This document shows positions 1-7,577 of a DNA stretch of 7,577 nucleotides, one piece after another; positions within the stretch are counted from its first letter, which is position 1, and the number at the start of each line of letters is the position of its first letter. A program made the translations under genes and the position numbers. Source of the stretch: Rhodothermaceae bacterium (GTDB taxonomy: Bacteria; Bacteroidota; Rhodothermia; Rhodothermales; JAHEMB01); NCBI GenBank assembly GCA_024643915.1, contig JAHEMB010000051.1, forward strand, positions 3,705 to 11,281. Reading direction: 5' to 3'. Under the pieces are notes generated by a model that was given only the letters and a program-made list of their open reading frames with translations, searched no databases and was not told the origin of the DNA.

Positions 1-956
1 TCAGCATTTCGCGGGACGAGCAGCACCTGGCTTTCTACGCCAGCAGCGCGCGGATGCCGAGCGACCTTTTTTACTACGAGATGGGGACGGACGCGCCGAA
101 GCAACTCACCACGTCGCTCAACAAAGCTATCGATCCCGCTGATCTGGTGGAGGGCAGGGTGGTGCGCTTCGCTTCGTACGACGGCGTGGAGATCCCCGGC
201 ATCCTCTACCGGCCGCACCAGGCCGGGCCGGACGCCCAGGTGCCCGCCCTCGTGTGGGTGCACGGCGGGCCGGGCGGGCAGAGTCGGGTCGGCTACAGCG
301 CCCTCGTGCAGTACCTCGTCAACCACGGCTATGCCGTCTACGCCATCAACAACCGAGGCTCCAGCGGCTACGGCAAAACCTTCTTCCACCTCGACGACCG
401 CAAGCACGGCGACGCCGACCTCGACGACGTGGTGGAGAGCAAGACGATGCTGGCCGAGACCGGCTTCGTCGATGCCGAGCGCATCGGCATCCTCGGCGGC
501 AGCTACGGCGGCTACATGACGCTCGCCGCCCTCACCTTCCGCCCCGACGCCTTCGACGTGGGTGTGGACCTATTTGGCATCTCTAACTGGCACCGGACGG
601 TCAACAGCATCCCCCCCTGGTGGACCTCCTTTCGCGACGCTCTCGAACAGGAGATGGGGCCGTTCGACGACGAGGACTTCTTCAAGGCCAAGTCGCCCCT
701 CTTCCACGCCGAGAAGATCGTGAAGCCGCTCATGGTCCTGCAGGGCGCCAACGACCCGCGCGTGCTGCAAGTCGAGTCCGACGAGATCGTCGAGGCCGTC
801 AAGGCCAACGGTGTACCCGTCGAGTACGTCGTTTTCGACGACGAGGGGCACGGGTTCGTCAAGAAAGAGAACCAGGCGCGCGGCTACAAAGCCATCCTCG
901 ATTTCCTCGACACGTACCTCAAGAATCCCCCGCAGGTGACGCCGACGGAGGGGTGA
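1..956 (+). CDS. Prolyl oligopeptidase family (S9) peptidase, C-terminal part, 5' end outside window
   Basis: This is a serine peptidase that cleaves peptides, probably short ones, in the S9 prolyl oligopeptidase/acylaminoacyl-peptidase group. The reading frame is open to the left edge (first full codon at base 3), so the ATG at 54 is an internal Met and not the start. The residues around it (FYASSARMPSDLFYYEM) look like the last blade of the N-terminal beta-propeller. The alpha/beta-hydrolase domain follows: an HGGPGGQ oxyanion motif, the nucleophile in GGSYGGYM (Ser codon 501-503), the acid in GANDPR (Asp codon 753-755) and the base in DEGHGF (His codon 849-851). About 317 residues are visible. 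Full-length relatives have roughly 600-700, so about half is missing on the left. The catalytic triad is intact and no frameshift is seen. The exact S9 subfamily and any signal peptide cannot be judged from this fragment. Confidence 0.93.
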   Translation, partial: SISRDEQHLAFYASSARMPSDLFYYEMGTDAPKQLTTSLNKAIDPADLVEGRVVRFASYDGVEIPGILYRPHQAGPDAQVPALVWVHGGPGGQSRVGYSALVQYLVNHGYAVYAINNRGSSGYGKTFFHLDDRKHGDADLDDVVESKTMLAETGFVDAERIGILGGSYGGYMTLAALTFRPDAFDVGVDLFGISNWHRTVNSIPPWWTSFRDALEQEMGPFDDEDFFKAKSPLFHAEKIVKPLMVLQGANDPRVLQVESDEIVEAVKANGVPVEYVVFDDEGHGFVKKENQARGYKAILDFLDTYLKNPPQVTPTEG

Positions 957-963
957 TGCGTGA

Positions 964-1007
964 GGAGCCTGCTCCGATTCAGTCTCTCGGAGTGAGGGTG
1001 CCTGAAT
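964..1007 (+). repeat. Overlapping short inverted repeats just after the S9 peptidase gene
   Basis: Three alternative stems share this stretch. GGAGC (964-968) can pair with GCTCC (971-975). CTCCGA (972-977) can pair with TCGGAG (987-992) around a 9-base loop. ATTCAG (977-982) can pair with CTGAAT (1002-1007). They use overlapping bases, so only one can form at a time. The position 8 bases after the stop codon suggests a role in ending the upstream transcript or protecting its 3' end. However, no T-run follows, so it is not a standard intrinsic terminator. The pairing is seen directly; the role is inferred. Confidence 0.4.
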
Positions 1008-1030
1008 AAACCTTTGCAGCACAGCACCCC

Positions 1031-1137
1031 TCCCCCTTCTCCACGAAGGGGGAATCTCGTTCGGAACGCACGTGGAGAACGAGCAGGGGGATGGTGTGCC
1101 GAATGGTGCCACCAATCCGCACAAAGCGCCATCCCTC
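1031..1137 (+). repeat. Nested palindromic element with competing stems (REP/MITE-like or leader structure)
   Basis: A dense set of complementary arms fills the gap before the subtilisin gene. An 8-base stem TCCCCCTT (1031-1038) / AAGGGGGA (1046-1053) forms a tight hairpin. Its right stem bases and loop also belong to TTCTCCACG (1037-1045), which is perfectly complementary to CGTGGAGAA (1071-1079). CTCGTTC (1056-1062) matches GAACGAG (1077-1083), and CGTTCGGAACG (1058-1068) is a small palindrome. Further on, 1086-1096 pairs with 1127-1137 (core GGGATGG/CCATCCC, with two G-T pairs). A second CTCCACG lies at 1158-1164. The arms compete, so the RNA could adopt different folds. It may be a dispersed intergenic repeat or a 5' leader of the protease gene; the sequence alone does not decide. 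The flanking bases 957-1203 hold no convincing coding region. Confidence 0.5.
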
Positions 1138-1203
1138 GGCACCTCCCTCCGGGCCGGCTCCACGTTTGTTGTTCTCAATCTATAGCCTAAAAAAGAGCCG
1201 TTC

Positions 1204-2793
1204 ATGCGACGAAGTAAAGGACACTCGTTTATTTGGGCATCCGTGCTTTTCCTTTTCGCGGCGGTGCCGGCGCAGGGGCAGGAAGGCGTGAGCGAAAAGA
1301 TCGGGCCGGGGGTGGCCGAGGCGGTGCGGGCGCGGGGCGCGGCGCGCGTGGTGGTGGCCCTCGTCGAGCCGCCTGCGCTCCAGAAGCAGGCGACGAACCT
1401 GCCGGCGCTGCGGGCCGAGACGGCACGGCTGCAAGACGCGGTCCTGGCGACGCTCCGCGCCGAAGACTTCGAGGCGGCGCTGCGCTTCGAGGCGGTGCCG
1501 GCGTTGGCGGGCACAGTGCGTTCGGCGGCGGGGCTAGCGGTGCTCGAAGCGCACCCCGGCGTGCTGCGCGTGGATCTCGACGTCGGCGGCGGCGGCGGCC
1601 TTGATACCAGCGTGCCCCTCGTCCGCGCCAACGCGTGGCATGATCAGGGCGTCACCGGCGCGGGGGTGGTGGTGGCCGTCCTCGACAGCGGCCTTGATAC
1701 CGACCACGACGACCTCGGCGACGACCTCATCCACCAGGCCTGCTTCCTCGACTTCGGCGGCAGTGGGCGCTGCCCCAACGGAAACACGCGTCAGTTGGGC
1801 ACCGGGGCTGCCGAGGACGATCACGGGCACGGCACCAACGTCACGGGCATCATCACCGCCGGGGGCGTGCGCAGCAGCGCGGGCGTGGCGCCGGACGCCG
1901 AGGTCGTCGCCCTCAAGGTCCTCGACGGGACCAACTCGTTCGCCTTTTTCTCCGAGATCGTCGCCGCGCTCGATTACCTCATCGCCAACCCGCAACTCGG
2001 CGTGCGCGTGATCAACATGAGCCTGGGCACGAACGCGCTTTTCAGCGGGACGTGCGACAACGCCGCGTCCTTCACCATCGCAGGGTCGCGGGCCATCAAC
2101 ACGCTGCGGGCCAACGGCATCCTCGCCTTCGCCTCCTCTATGAACAACGGCAACAAAGGGCAGATGGCTGTGCCCGCGTGCCTACGCAATGTCCTCGCCG
2201 TCGGCGCCACGGACGACTTCGACAGCGTGGCGGGCTTCACCAACAGCAACAACGCACTCGCCCTCATGGCGCCTGGCGTGGGCATCGTCTCGACCGGCCG
2301 GGGCAACAGCACCTCCAGCTTCAGCGGCACCAGCCAGGCCGCCCCGCACGCGGCAGGCTGCGCGGCCCTCCTCCTCGAAGCCGGGGCCGCCGCCATGCCC
2401 GACCAGCTAGAATCGATTCTGCTCGACTCACCCACCGCCGTCACCGACCCCGGCAACGGCGGCGCCTTTCCGCGCCTCGACTGCTTCTCCTCCGTCGCTG
2501 TGGGGGTGGAGGACGCGCCGACGCGGCCGGCAGGGTTTGCGCTCTCTGAAGCCTACCCCAACCCCTTTAATCCTTCTACCACCTTCGCCCTCACACTGAC
2601 CCAGCCGCAACACGTTCGCGCCGAGGCATTCGACGTGATGGGGCGGCGCGTAGCCGTGTTGCACGACGCCCGCCTCGCCCCGGGCCGCCATACGTTCCGG
2701 TTCGCCGCCGAAGGGCTGGCAAGTGGGACATACCTGATCCGCATGGCCGGTGAGCAGTTCACGGTCTCGCGCGCGGTGCTGCTGGCGAAGTGA
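1204..2793 (+). CDS. Secreted subtilisin-like serine protease (S8) with T9SS type A sorting domain
   Basis: This 529-residue protein is an extracellular or cell-surface endopeptidase. Residues 1-25 are a signal peptide (basic MRRSKGH, hydrophobic core, cleavage likely after AQG). Residues of about 40-125 resemble an I9-type inhibitory propeptide. A five-Gly run (128-132) leads into the catalytic domain, with Asp161 (VLDSG), His209 (GHGTN), an oxyanion Asn near 314 (SMNNG) and Ser377 (GTSQAAP), so all catalytic residues are present. The usual second His of HGTH is Asn. Six cysteines (180, 190, 284, 326, 386, 427) could form disulfides after export. Residues 446-529 are a T9SS type A sorting domain (YPNPFNPST, DVMGRRV, SGTYLIRM) that sends the protein across the outer membrane and is normally removed there. 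No strong Shine-Dalgarno is seen, only an A-rich stretch at 1188-1194. The start is chosen because it places the signal peptide at the N-terminus. Confidence 0.95.
   Translation: MRRSKGHSFIWASVLFLFAAVPAQGQEGVSEKIGPGVAEAVRARGAARVVVALVEPPALQKQATNLPALRAETARLQDAVLATLRAEDFEAALRFEAVPALAGTVRSAAGLAVLEAHPGVLRVDLDVGGGGGLDTSVPLVRANAWHDQGVTGAGVVVAVLDSGLDTDHDDLGDDLIHQACFLDFGGSGRCPNGNTRQLGTGAAEDDHGHGTNVTGIITAGGVRSSAGVAPDAEVVALKVLDGTNSFAFFSEIVAALDYLIANPQLGVRVINMSLGTNALFSGTCDNAASFTIAGSRAINTLRANGILAFASSMNNGNKGQMAVPACLRNVLAVGATDDFDSVAGFTNSNNALALMAPGVGIVSTGRGNSTSSFSGTSQAAPHAAGCAALLLEAGAAAMPDQLESILLDSPTAVTDPGNGGAFPRLDCFSSVAVGVEDAPTRPAGFALSEAYPNPFNPSTTFALTLTQPQHVRAEAFDVMGRRVAVLHDARLAPGRHTFRFAAEGLASGTYLIRMAGEQFTVSRAVLLAK
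1595..1701 (+). repeat. 14-bp direct repeat pair inside the protease gene, 93 bp apart
   Basis: GCGGCCTTGATACC occurs at 1595-1608 and again at 1688-1701. The copies are 31 codons apart in the same frame, and each encodes Gly-Leu-Asp-Thr. The first lies just after the (GGC)5 run at 1585-1599, at the propeptide/catalytic junction. The second directly follows the catalytic Asp161. Recombination between copies would delete 31 codons without a frameshift and remove the catalytic Asp. Confidence 0.6.
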
Positions 2794-2823
2794 CGCCGTC
2801 CCTCATCATTGACAATCACGACG

Positions 2824-3738
2824 ATGGACTACCAGCGCATCCTCGAAGAGATCGCCGACGAGGTGCGGGGTGAGGTGGGGAAGGGGCACGTGGCCAGCTA
2901 CATCCCCGCCCTCGCCGGGGTGCTGCCCGGAAAGTTCGGCATGGCAGTGCGGACGCTTCGGGGCCAGGCCTTTGCCGTAGGCGATGCCGCCGAGATGTTC
3001 TCCATTCAGAGCATCTCCAAGGTCTTCGCCCTCACCCTCGCCATGCAATACGAGGGCGAGACGCTTTTCGAGCGCGTGGGGCGCGAGCCGTCGGGCAACC
3101 CGTTCAACTCGCTCGTGCAACTCGAATACGAGCACGGCATCCCACGCAACCCCTTCATCAACGCCGGCGCCCTCGTCGTCACCGACTGCCTGCTCTCCCA
3201 CACCGCCGACGCCAAGGCCGTCCTCCTCGACTTCGTCCGCCGCCTCTCCGGCAATGCGGAAATCGCCTACGACGAGGAGGTGGCGCGCTCCGAGAAGGCT
3301 ACCGGCCAGCGCAACGCCGCACTCGCCTATTTCCTGAAGAGTTTCGGCAACCTGAAGAACAACGTGGAGGCCGTGCTGGATGCTTATTTCTACCAGTGCG
3401 CGCTGCGGATGAGCTGCGAGGGCCTGGCGCGGGCGTTCCTCTACCTGGCGAATGAAGGCGTGGTGCCGGCCACAGGCGAGCGCCTGCTGACCAAAAGCCT
3501 CACCAAACGCATCAACGCCCTGCTGCTGACGGGAGGCACCTACGACGCCGTCGGCGACTTCGCCTACCGGGTGGGGCTGCCGGGCAAGAGCGGCGTGGGC
3601 GGCGGCATCGCGGCCCTCATGCCGGGCGAGTTGGGCGTGTGCGTGTGGGCGCCCGAGTTGAACCCCTCCGGCAACTCCCTCATCGGCACCCTCGCCCTGG
3701 AACTGTTCACCACGAAGACGGGGCGGTCAATTTTTTGA
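2824..3738 (+). CDS. glsA: Glutaminase (GlsA/GlsB family)
   Basis: This cytoplasmic enzyme hydrolyses L-glutamine to L-glutamate and ammonia; it belongs to the serine-dependent beta-lactamase-fold glutaminases. From the ATG at 2824 it has 304 residues, close to the 308-310 of the E. coli enzymes. The SxxK catalytic pair is Ser63/Lys66 (SIQSISKVF). The substrate-contact residues recalled for E. coli glutaminase (Asn117, Glu161, Asn168, Tyr192, Tyr244, Val262) all appear four positions earlier here: Asn113 (FINAG), Glu157 (SEKATGQRN), Asn164, Tyr188 (YFYQCALRMSC), Tyr240 and Val258 (KSGVGGG). An in-frame TTG at 2809 would add five residues, but ATG is preferred because relatives begin near MDYQ. 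No signal peptide is seen. It starts 30 bases after the protease stop with no terminator between, so co-transcription is plausible. Family assignment is very secure; the choice of symbol between glsA and glsB is arbitrary. Confidence 0.97.
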   Translation: MDYQRILEEIADEVRGEVGKGHVASYIPALAGVLPGKFGMAVRTLRGQAFAVGDAAEMFSIQSISKVFALTLAMQYEGETLFERVGREPSGNPFNSLVQLEYEHGIPRNPFINAGALVVTDCLLSHTADAKAVLLDFVRRLSGNAEIAYDEEVARSEKATGQRNAALAYFLKSFGNLKNNVEAVLDAYFYQCALRMSCEGLARAFLYLANEGVVPATGERLLTKSLTKRINALLLTGGTYDAVGDFAYRVGLPGKSGVGGGIAALMPGELGVCVWAPELNPSGNSLIGTLALELFTTKTGRSIF

Positions 3739-3743
3739 TAGAC

Positions 3744-3756
3744 CAGCGCGGCGCTG
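3744..3756 (+). repeat. Short perfect palindrome between glutaminase and serine hydrolase genes
   Basis: CAGCGC (3744-3749) and GCGCTG (3751-3756) are perfect reverse complements around one base. The site is five bases after the glutaminase stop. No T-run follows on the + strand, so an intrinsic terminator is not supported. It might be a 3'-end hairpin or a small operator-like site in the 62-base gap before the next gene; function is unknown. Confidence 0.35.
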
Positions 3757-3800
3757 ATGTGTAAGTTGGCGTAGGCCCTTTTCGCTGCTTCCGAACGACC

Positions 3801-4997
3801 ATGCCGCCTCGCCTCGCCCGCCTTTCCCTGCTGATCCTCATGACGACTCTTTCCGTCGCGCCGGTCCTTGCCCAGGCGCCGCCCGGCTTCGAAGCGGCGT
3901 GGCAGCCGATCCGCGCCTTCTATACCGAGGGTCTGGAAGAAAACGGTATCGTCGGCAGCAGCCTCGTTTTGCTGCACGACGGCGCGGTGCTGGCGGAGGA
4001 ATACTACGGCTTTGCCGACCTCGAAACGCAGCGCCGGGTTGATGCCAACACGATCTACCACTGGGCCTCCATCACCAAGACCTTCACCGGCATCGCCCTC
4101 CTCCAGCTCCGCGACAGGGGGTTACTGAGCCTGGACGACCCCGTCGTGGCGTACCTGCCCGAGCTTAAAAAAGTGCACAACCCGTTCGGGCCGATGGAAG
4201 CCATTACGCTGCGCCACCTGCTCAGCCATTCGTCGGGTTTCCGCGCCTCCACCTGGCCGTGGAGCGGGGAGGAAACGTGGCACCCCTACGAGCCGACCAA
4301 GTGGGCGCAGCTCGTCGCTATGCTGCCTTACACCGAGATCCACTTCGCGCCGGGCAGCCGCTACGGCTACTCCAACCCCGGCATCATCTTCCTGGGCCGC
4401 ATCATCGAGCAACTCACGGGTGACGACTACGAGGTCTACGTTGACAAAAACATCCTCAAGCCGCTCCGCATGCACCGCAGCTATTTCGACCACACGCCCT
4501 ACCACCTGTTGCAGCACCGGTCCAACAACTACAGCGTCCGCGACGGCCAGCCCCACGCCAACGGCCTCGACTTCGACACCGGCATCACCGTCTCCAACGG
4601 CGGTCTCAACGCGCCCCTCACGGACATGGTGCTGTACCTCAACTTTCTGATGGGCGACGCAGAAAAGCAAGCTGCGTACGACGGCGTGTTGCCGCGCGTC
4701 TCCCTCGAAGAGATGTGGGTGGCGCAGCACGAGGTGGCGCAGCGCGGGCCGTTCGAGGAGACGGTGGGGCTGGCCTTTCACCTGATGGAGCGCGACGGCT
4801 TCCGCGTGGTCGGCCACACGGGCAGCCAGCAGGCTTTCCGTGCCTTTTTCTACGTCGATCCCATCACGCGCACCGGCGCCATCGCCAATTTCAACACAGC
4901 CGGCGGCGGGGATCAGCCGCCGGACACACGGGCCTTTATGAATGCCGTACGCGAGCGGCTTTTCGAGGAAATCTTTCCGCTGTTCGATGATGAGTAG
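3801..4997 (+). CDS. Exported serine hydrolase, beta-lactamase/peptidase S12 superfamily
   Basis: This 398-residue protein has the penicillin-binding/class C beta-lactamase fold used by many esterases, D-aminopeptidases and related hydrolases. Residues 1-24 form a signal peptide (MPPRLAR, hydrophobic core, cleavage after VLA), so it acts in the periplasm or outside. Motif 1 is Ser90-Ile-Thr-Lys93 (WASITKTF), giving the nucleophile and general base. A conserved helix motif LRHLLSHSSGF spans about 137-147. Motif 2 is Tyr190-Ser-Asn (YGYSNPG). Motif 3 is His339-Thr-Gly (VGHTGSQQ), replacing the KTG of true beta-lactamases as is common in the esterase-like branch. The protein ends shortly after the fold, with no extra C-terminal domain. 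It sits 62 bases after glutaminase and 63 before hutU. The substrate cannot be told from sequence: a D-amino-acid peptide, an ester or a cell-wall peptide are all possible. It is not evidence of antibiotic resistance. Confidence 0.92.
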   Translation: MPPRLARLSLLILMTTLSVAPVLAQAPPGFEAAWQPIRAFYTEGLEENGIVGSSLVLLHDGAVLAEEYYGFADLETQRRVDANTIYHWASITKTFTGIALLQLRDRGLLSLDDPVVAYLPELKKVHNPFGPMEAITLRHLLSHSSGFRASTWPWSGEETWHPYEPTKWAQLVAMLPYTEIHFAPGSRYGYSNPGIIFLGRIIEQLTGDDYEVYVDKNILKPLRMHRSYFDHTPYHLLQHRSNNYSVRDGQPHANGLDFDTGITVSNGGLNAPLTDMVLYLNFLMGDAEKQAAYDGVLPRVSLEEMWVAQHEVAQRGPFEETVGLAFHLMERDGFRVVGHTGSQQAFRAFFYVDPITRTGAIANFNTAGGGDQPPDTRAFMNAVRERLFEEIFPLFDDE

Positions 4998-5025
4998 TGT
5001 AGACGACTTTCTTGCCTTCCTTTTT

Positions 5026-5041
5026 GTCCACACGTCCACAC
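5026..5041 (+). repeat. Tandem 8-bp repeat in the hutU leader
   Basis: GTCCACAC is present twice back to back (5026-5033 and 5034-5041), followed by the related CTTCATAC and CTCCACGC up to base 5058, just before the hutU ATG. The whole 5021-5060 stretch is C-rich with almost no G and contains no Shine-Dalgarno sequence. It could bind a regulator as direct half-sites, act as an unstructured leader that helps initiation without a Shine-Dalgarno, or simply be a slippage product. The repeat is seen; any role is inferred. Confidence 0.4.
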
Positions 5042-5060
5042 CTTCATACCTCCACGCGTA

Positions 5061-6734
<1,674 letters not shown>

Positions 6735-6735
6735 A

Positions 6736-6771
6736 ATGATTATCTTCTACTCAACAAATGGGGTGAAATGA
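6736..6771 (+). other. Possible 11-codon mini-ORF linking hutU to the ATPase gene
   Basis: An ATG one base after the hutU stop opens a frame encoding MIIFYSTNGVK, which ends in TGA one base before the GTG start of the ATPase. The arrangement stop-A-ATG followed by TGA-C-GTG would suit ribosome re-initiation or coupling. A frame this short can arise by chance, and no Shine-Dalgarno precedes it. It is recorded as a possible leader peptide only. Confidence 0.2.
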
Positions 6772-6772
6772 C

Positions 6773-7577
6773 GTGGTCAATCGCGTTCGACTGCAGAATT
6801 TTAAGAGCCACGAGGATACGACGATTGAACTCGGGCGATTGACGGCGCTGGTTGGGCCAAACAGCGCGGGGAAGACGACGGTATTGGAGGCAATAAGCTA
6901 TCCGAGCAAAGGGGCCTATCGTAGATCTTTGGTTCGGTCTACTTTTGAAACATGCCAGATATCACTTCGAGGTACAGTCAATCAGACGGCTTGGTGCTTC
7001 GAAGTTAGTCTTTCACTGAACGCGAAGCCAGTTGAACGAATGAAATGGAGATGGGGAGAAGAGAAGGGAAAAGAGCGAAATTCTGTACCTGAAGAATTAA
7101 GATTGGCTTTGAAAGCCAAGTATTTGAAAATGGTAAGCAAAAATCTAAGCGAGCCATCATATGCTAAAAGTGTTAAACCTGATATTCAGGAGAATGGGGC
7201 TGGCCTCGCTTCCATAATTGCCTACCTAATGACTTACAAGCCTCAATCATTTTCCCGTATCGTGACGGCACTTCAATCGATTGTGCCACGCGTTCAGGGA
7301 ATTCGAGTACGACCAGCTCGTGTCATTACTCAAGAGCAACGTTTTTTCAACGTAGAGGGAAAGAAGATTCCAATCGATAATGAGCAAGTTTTCTTTGGCG
7401 ACGAACTCGTCTTCGATATGTTGGGCGCAGATGAGTTACCTGCATCTGTTGTTAGCGAGGGCACGCTCCTTACGCTGGGGCTACTGACCCTTCTCTGGAG
7501 CCCAGATTCTCCCAACCTCGTTCTGCTGGATGACATAGAGCAGGGTCTGCATCCGAAAGCACAACGCGATCTCATAG
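6773..7577 (+). CDS. AAA/ABC-type ATPase (RecF/OLD/AAA15-AAA21-like), N-terminal part, 3' end outside window
   Basis: The frame stays open to the right edge, giving 268 residues. It begins at GTG 6773; an in-frame stop at 6764-6766 rules out an earlier start. The N-terminus has the usual RecF/SMC-type opening (RVRLQNFKSHEDTTIELG). Walker A is GPNSAGKTT (28-36, Lys34). An ABC-like signature SEGTLLTLG starts at 228. Walker B is LVLLDDIEQGLHP (249-261), with Asp253-Asp254 where the family usually has Asp-Glu and a Glu at 256. Such ATPases occur alone or with a nuclease domain (OLD) or partner protein, often in phage defence. The roughly 190 residues between Walker A and signature leave no room for a long Rad50-type coiled coil. 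GC falls sharply: hand counts give 33% for 7081-7140 against 78% for 6661-6720 in hutU, with more A/T-ending codons, suggesting horizontal origin. Whether a Toprim nuclease follows cannot be seen. Confidence 0.88.
   Translation, partial: MVNRVRLQNFKSHEDTTIELGRLTALVGPNSAGKTTVLEAISYPSKGAYRRSLVRSTFETCQISLRGTVNQTAWCFEVSLSLNAKPVERMKWRWGEEKGKERNSVPEELRLALKAKYLKMVSKNLSEPSYAKSVKPDIQENGAGLASIIAYLMTYKPQSFSRIVTALQSIVPRVQGIRVRPARVITQEQRFFNVEGKKIPIDNEQVFFGDELVFDMLGADELPASVVSEGTLLTLGLLTLLWSPDSPNLVLLDDIEQGLHPKAQRDLI

Noticed and set aside
54..56. ATG at 54 as the start of the S9 peptidase
   Set aside because: The frame is open upstream to the window edge and the preceding residues fit the beta-propeller of the family, so this Met is internal.
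1031..1053. Intrinsic terminator for the S9 peptidase gene
   Set aside because: The stem is strong but no T-run follows on the + strand, and the arms also pair elsewhere; termination is possible but unsupported.
884..1132. An 82-codon minus-strand frame covering the palindromic gap
   Set aside because: It has no recognisable features, and its middle is made of the inverted-repeat arms; it is better explained as non-coding repeat.
570..1631. A 353-codon minus-strand frame across the S9 peptidase end, the intergenic gap and the start of the protease
   Set aside because: The composition is low-complexity (Ser/Arg/Pro-rich), no motif is visible, and both ends overlap secure plus-strand genes.
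2809..2811. TTG start for glutaminase, adding MTITT
   Set aside because: The ATG at 2824 gives the usual family N-terminus, and no Shine-Dalgarno favours the TTG. It is not strictly excluded.
3801..4997. Antibiotic-resistance beta-lactamase
   Set aside because: The SITK, YSN and HTG motifs show the fold, but HTG replaces KTG and the overall form suits the broad esterase/peptidase S12 branch; resistance cannot be claimed.
5026..5041. Start of a CRISPR array
   Set aside because: There are only two 8-base units with no spacers, well below any CRISPR repeat length.
6768..6770. ATG at 6768 as the start of the last gene
   Set aside because: It is in a different frame from the Walker A motif; the AAA frame can only start at GTG 6773 or later.

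Overview
The window reads as chromosome of a GC-rich member of the Bacteroidota/Rhodothermota, most likely the Rhodothermales. The main clue is the C-terminus of the secreted subtilisin (bases 2539-2790), which looks like a type IX secretion (T9SS) type A sorting domain, a signal confined to that phylum group. Genes there with high GC point to the Rhodothermales side. Start regions mostly lack clear Shine-Dalgarno sequences, which fits. Lineage is inferred from these signs, not from any search.

Layout: everything real is on the + strand. (1) Bases 1-956 are the 3' end of a prolyl oligopeptidase family (S9) peptidase. (2) Bases 957-1203 are non-coding and crowded with inverted repeats. (3) Bases 1204-2793 encode a secreted subtilisin-like (S8) protease with a T9SS sorting domain. 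(4) Bases 2824-3738 encode glutaminase, 30 bases downstream. (5) Bases 3801-4997 encode an exported serine hydrolase of the beta-lactamase/S12 fold. (6) Bases 5061-6734 encode urocanate hydratase (hutU). (7) From base 6773 to the window end runs the first part of an AAA/ABC-type ATPase (RecF/OLD-like) of clearly lower GC.

The first six elements make a coherent nutritional neighbourhood: an S9 peptidase and a secreted subtilisin break down protein, glutaminase turns Gln into Glu, and urocanase carries out the second step of His-to-Glu degradation. None of the other hut genes are visible, so this is not a classical complete hut operon. The last gene breaks the pattern in function and base composition, and starts only 38 bases after hutU. 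It probably marks the left edge of an acquired module, possibly anti-phage defence, whose partner genes would lie beyond the window. I could not identify an undescribed system from the visible part; the ATPase and the palindrome-rich gap at 957-1203 deserve the closest look.
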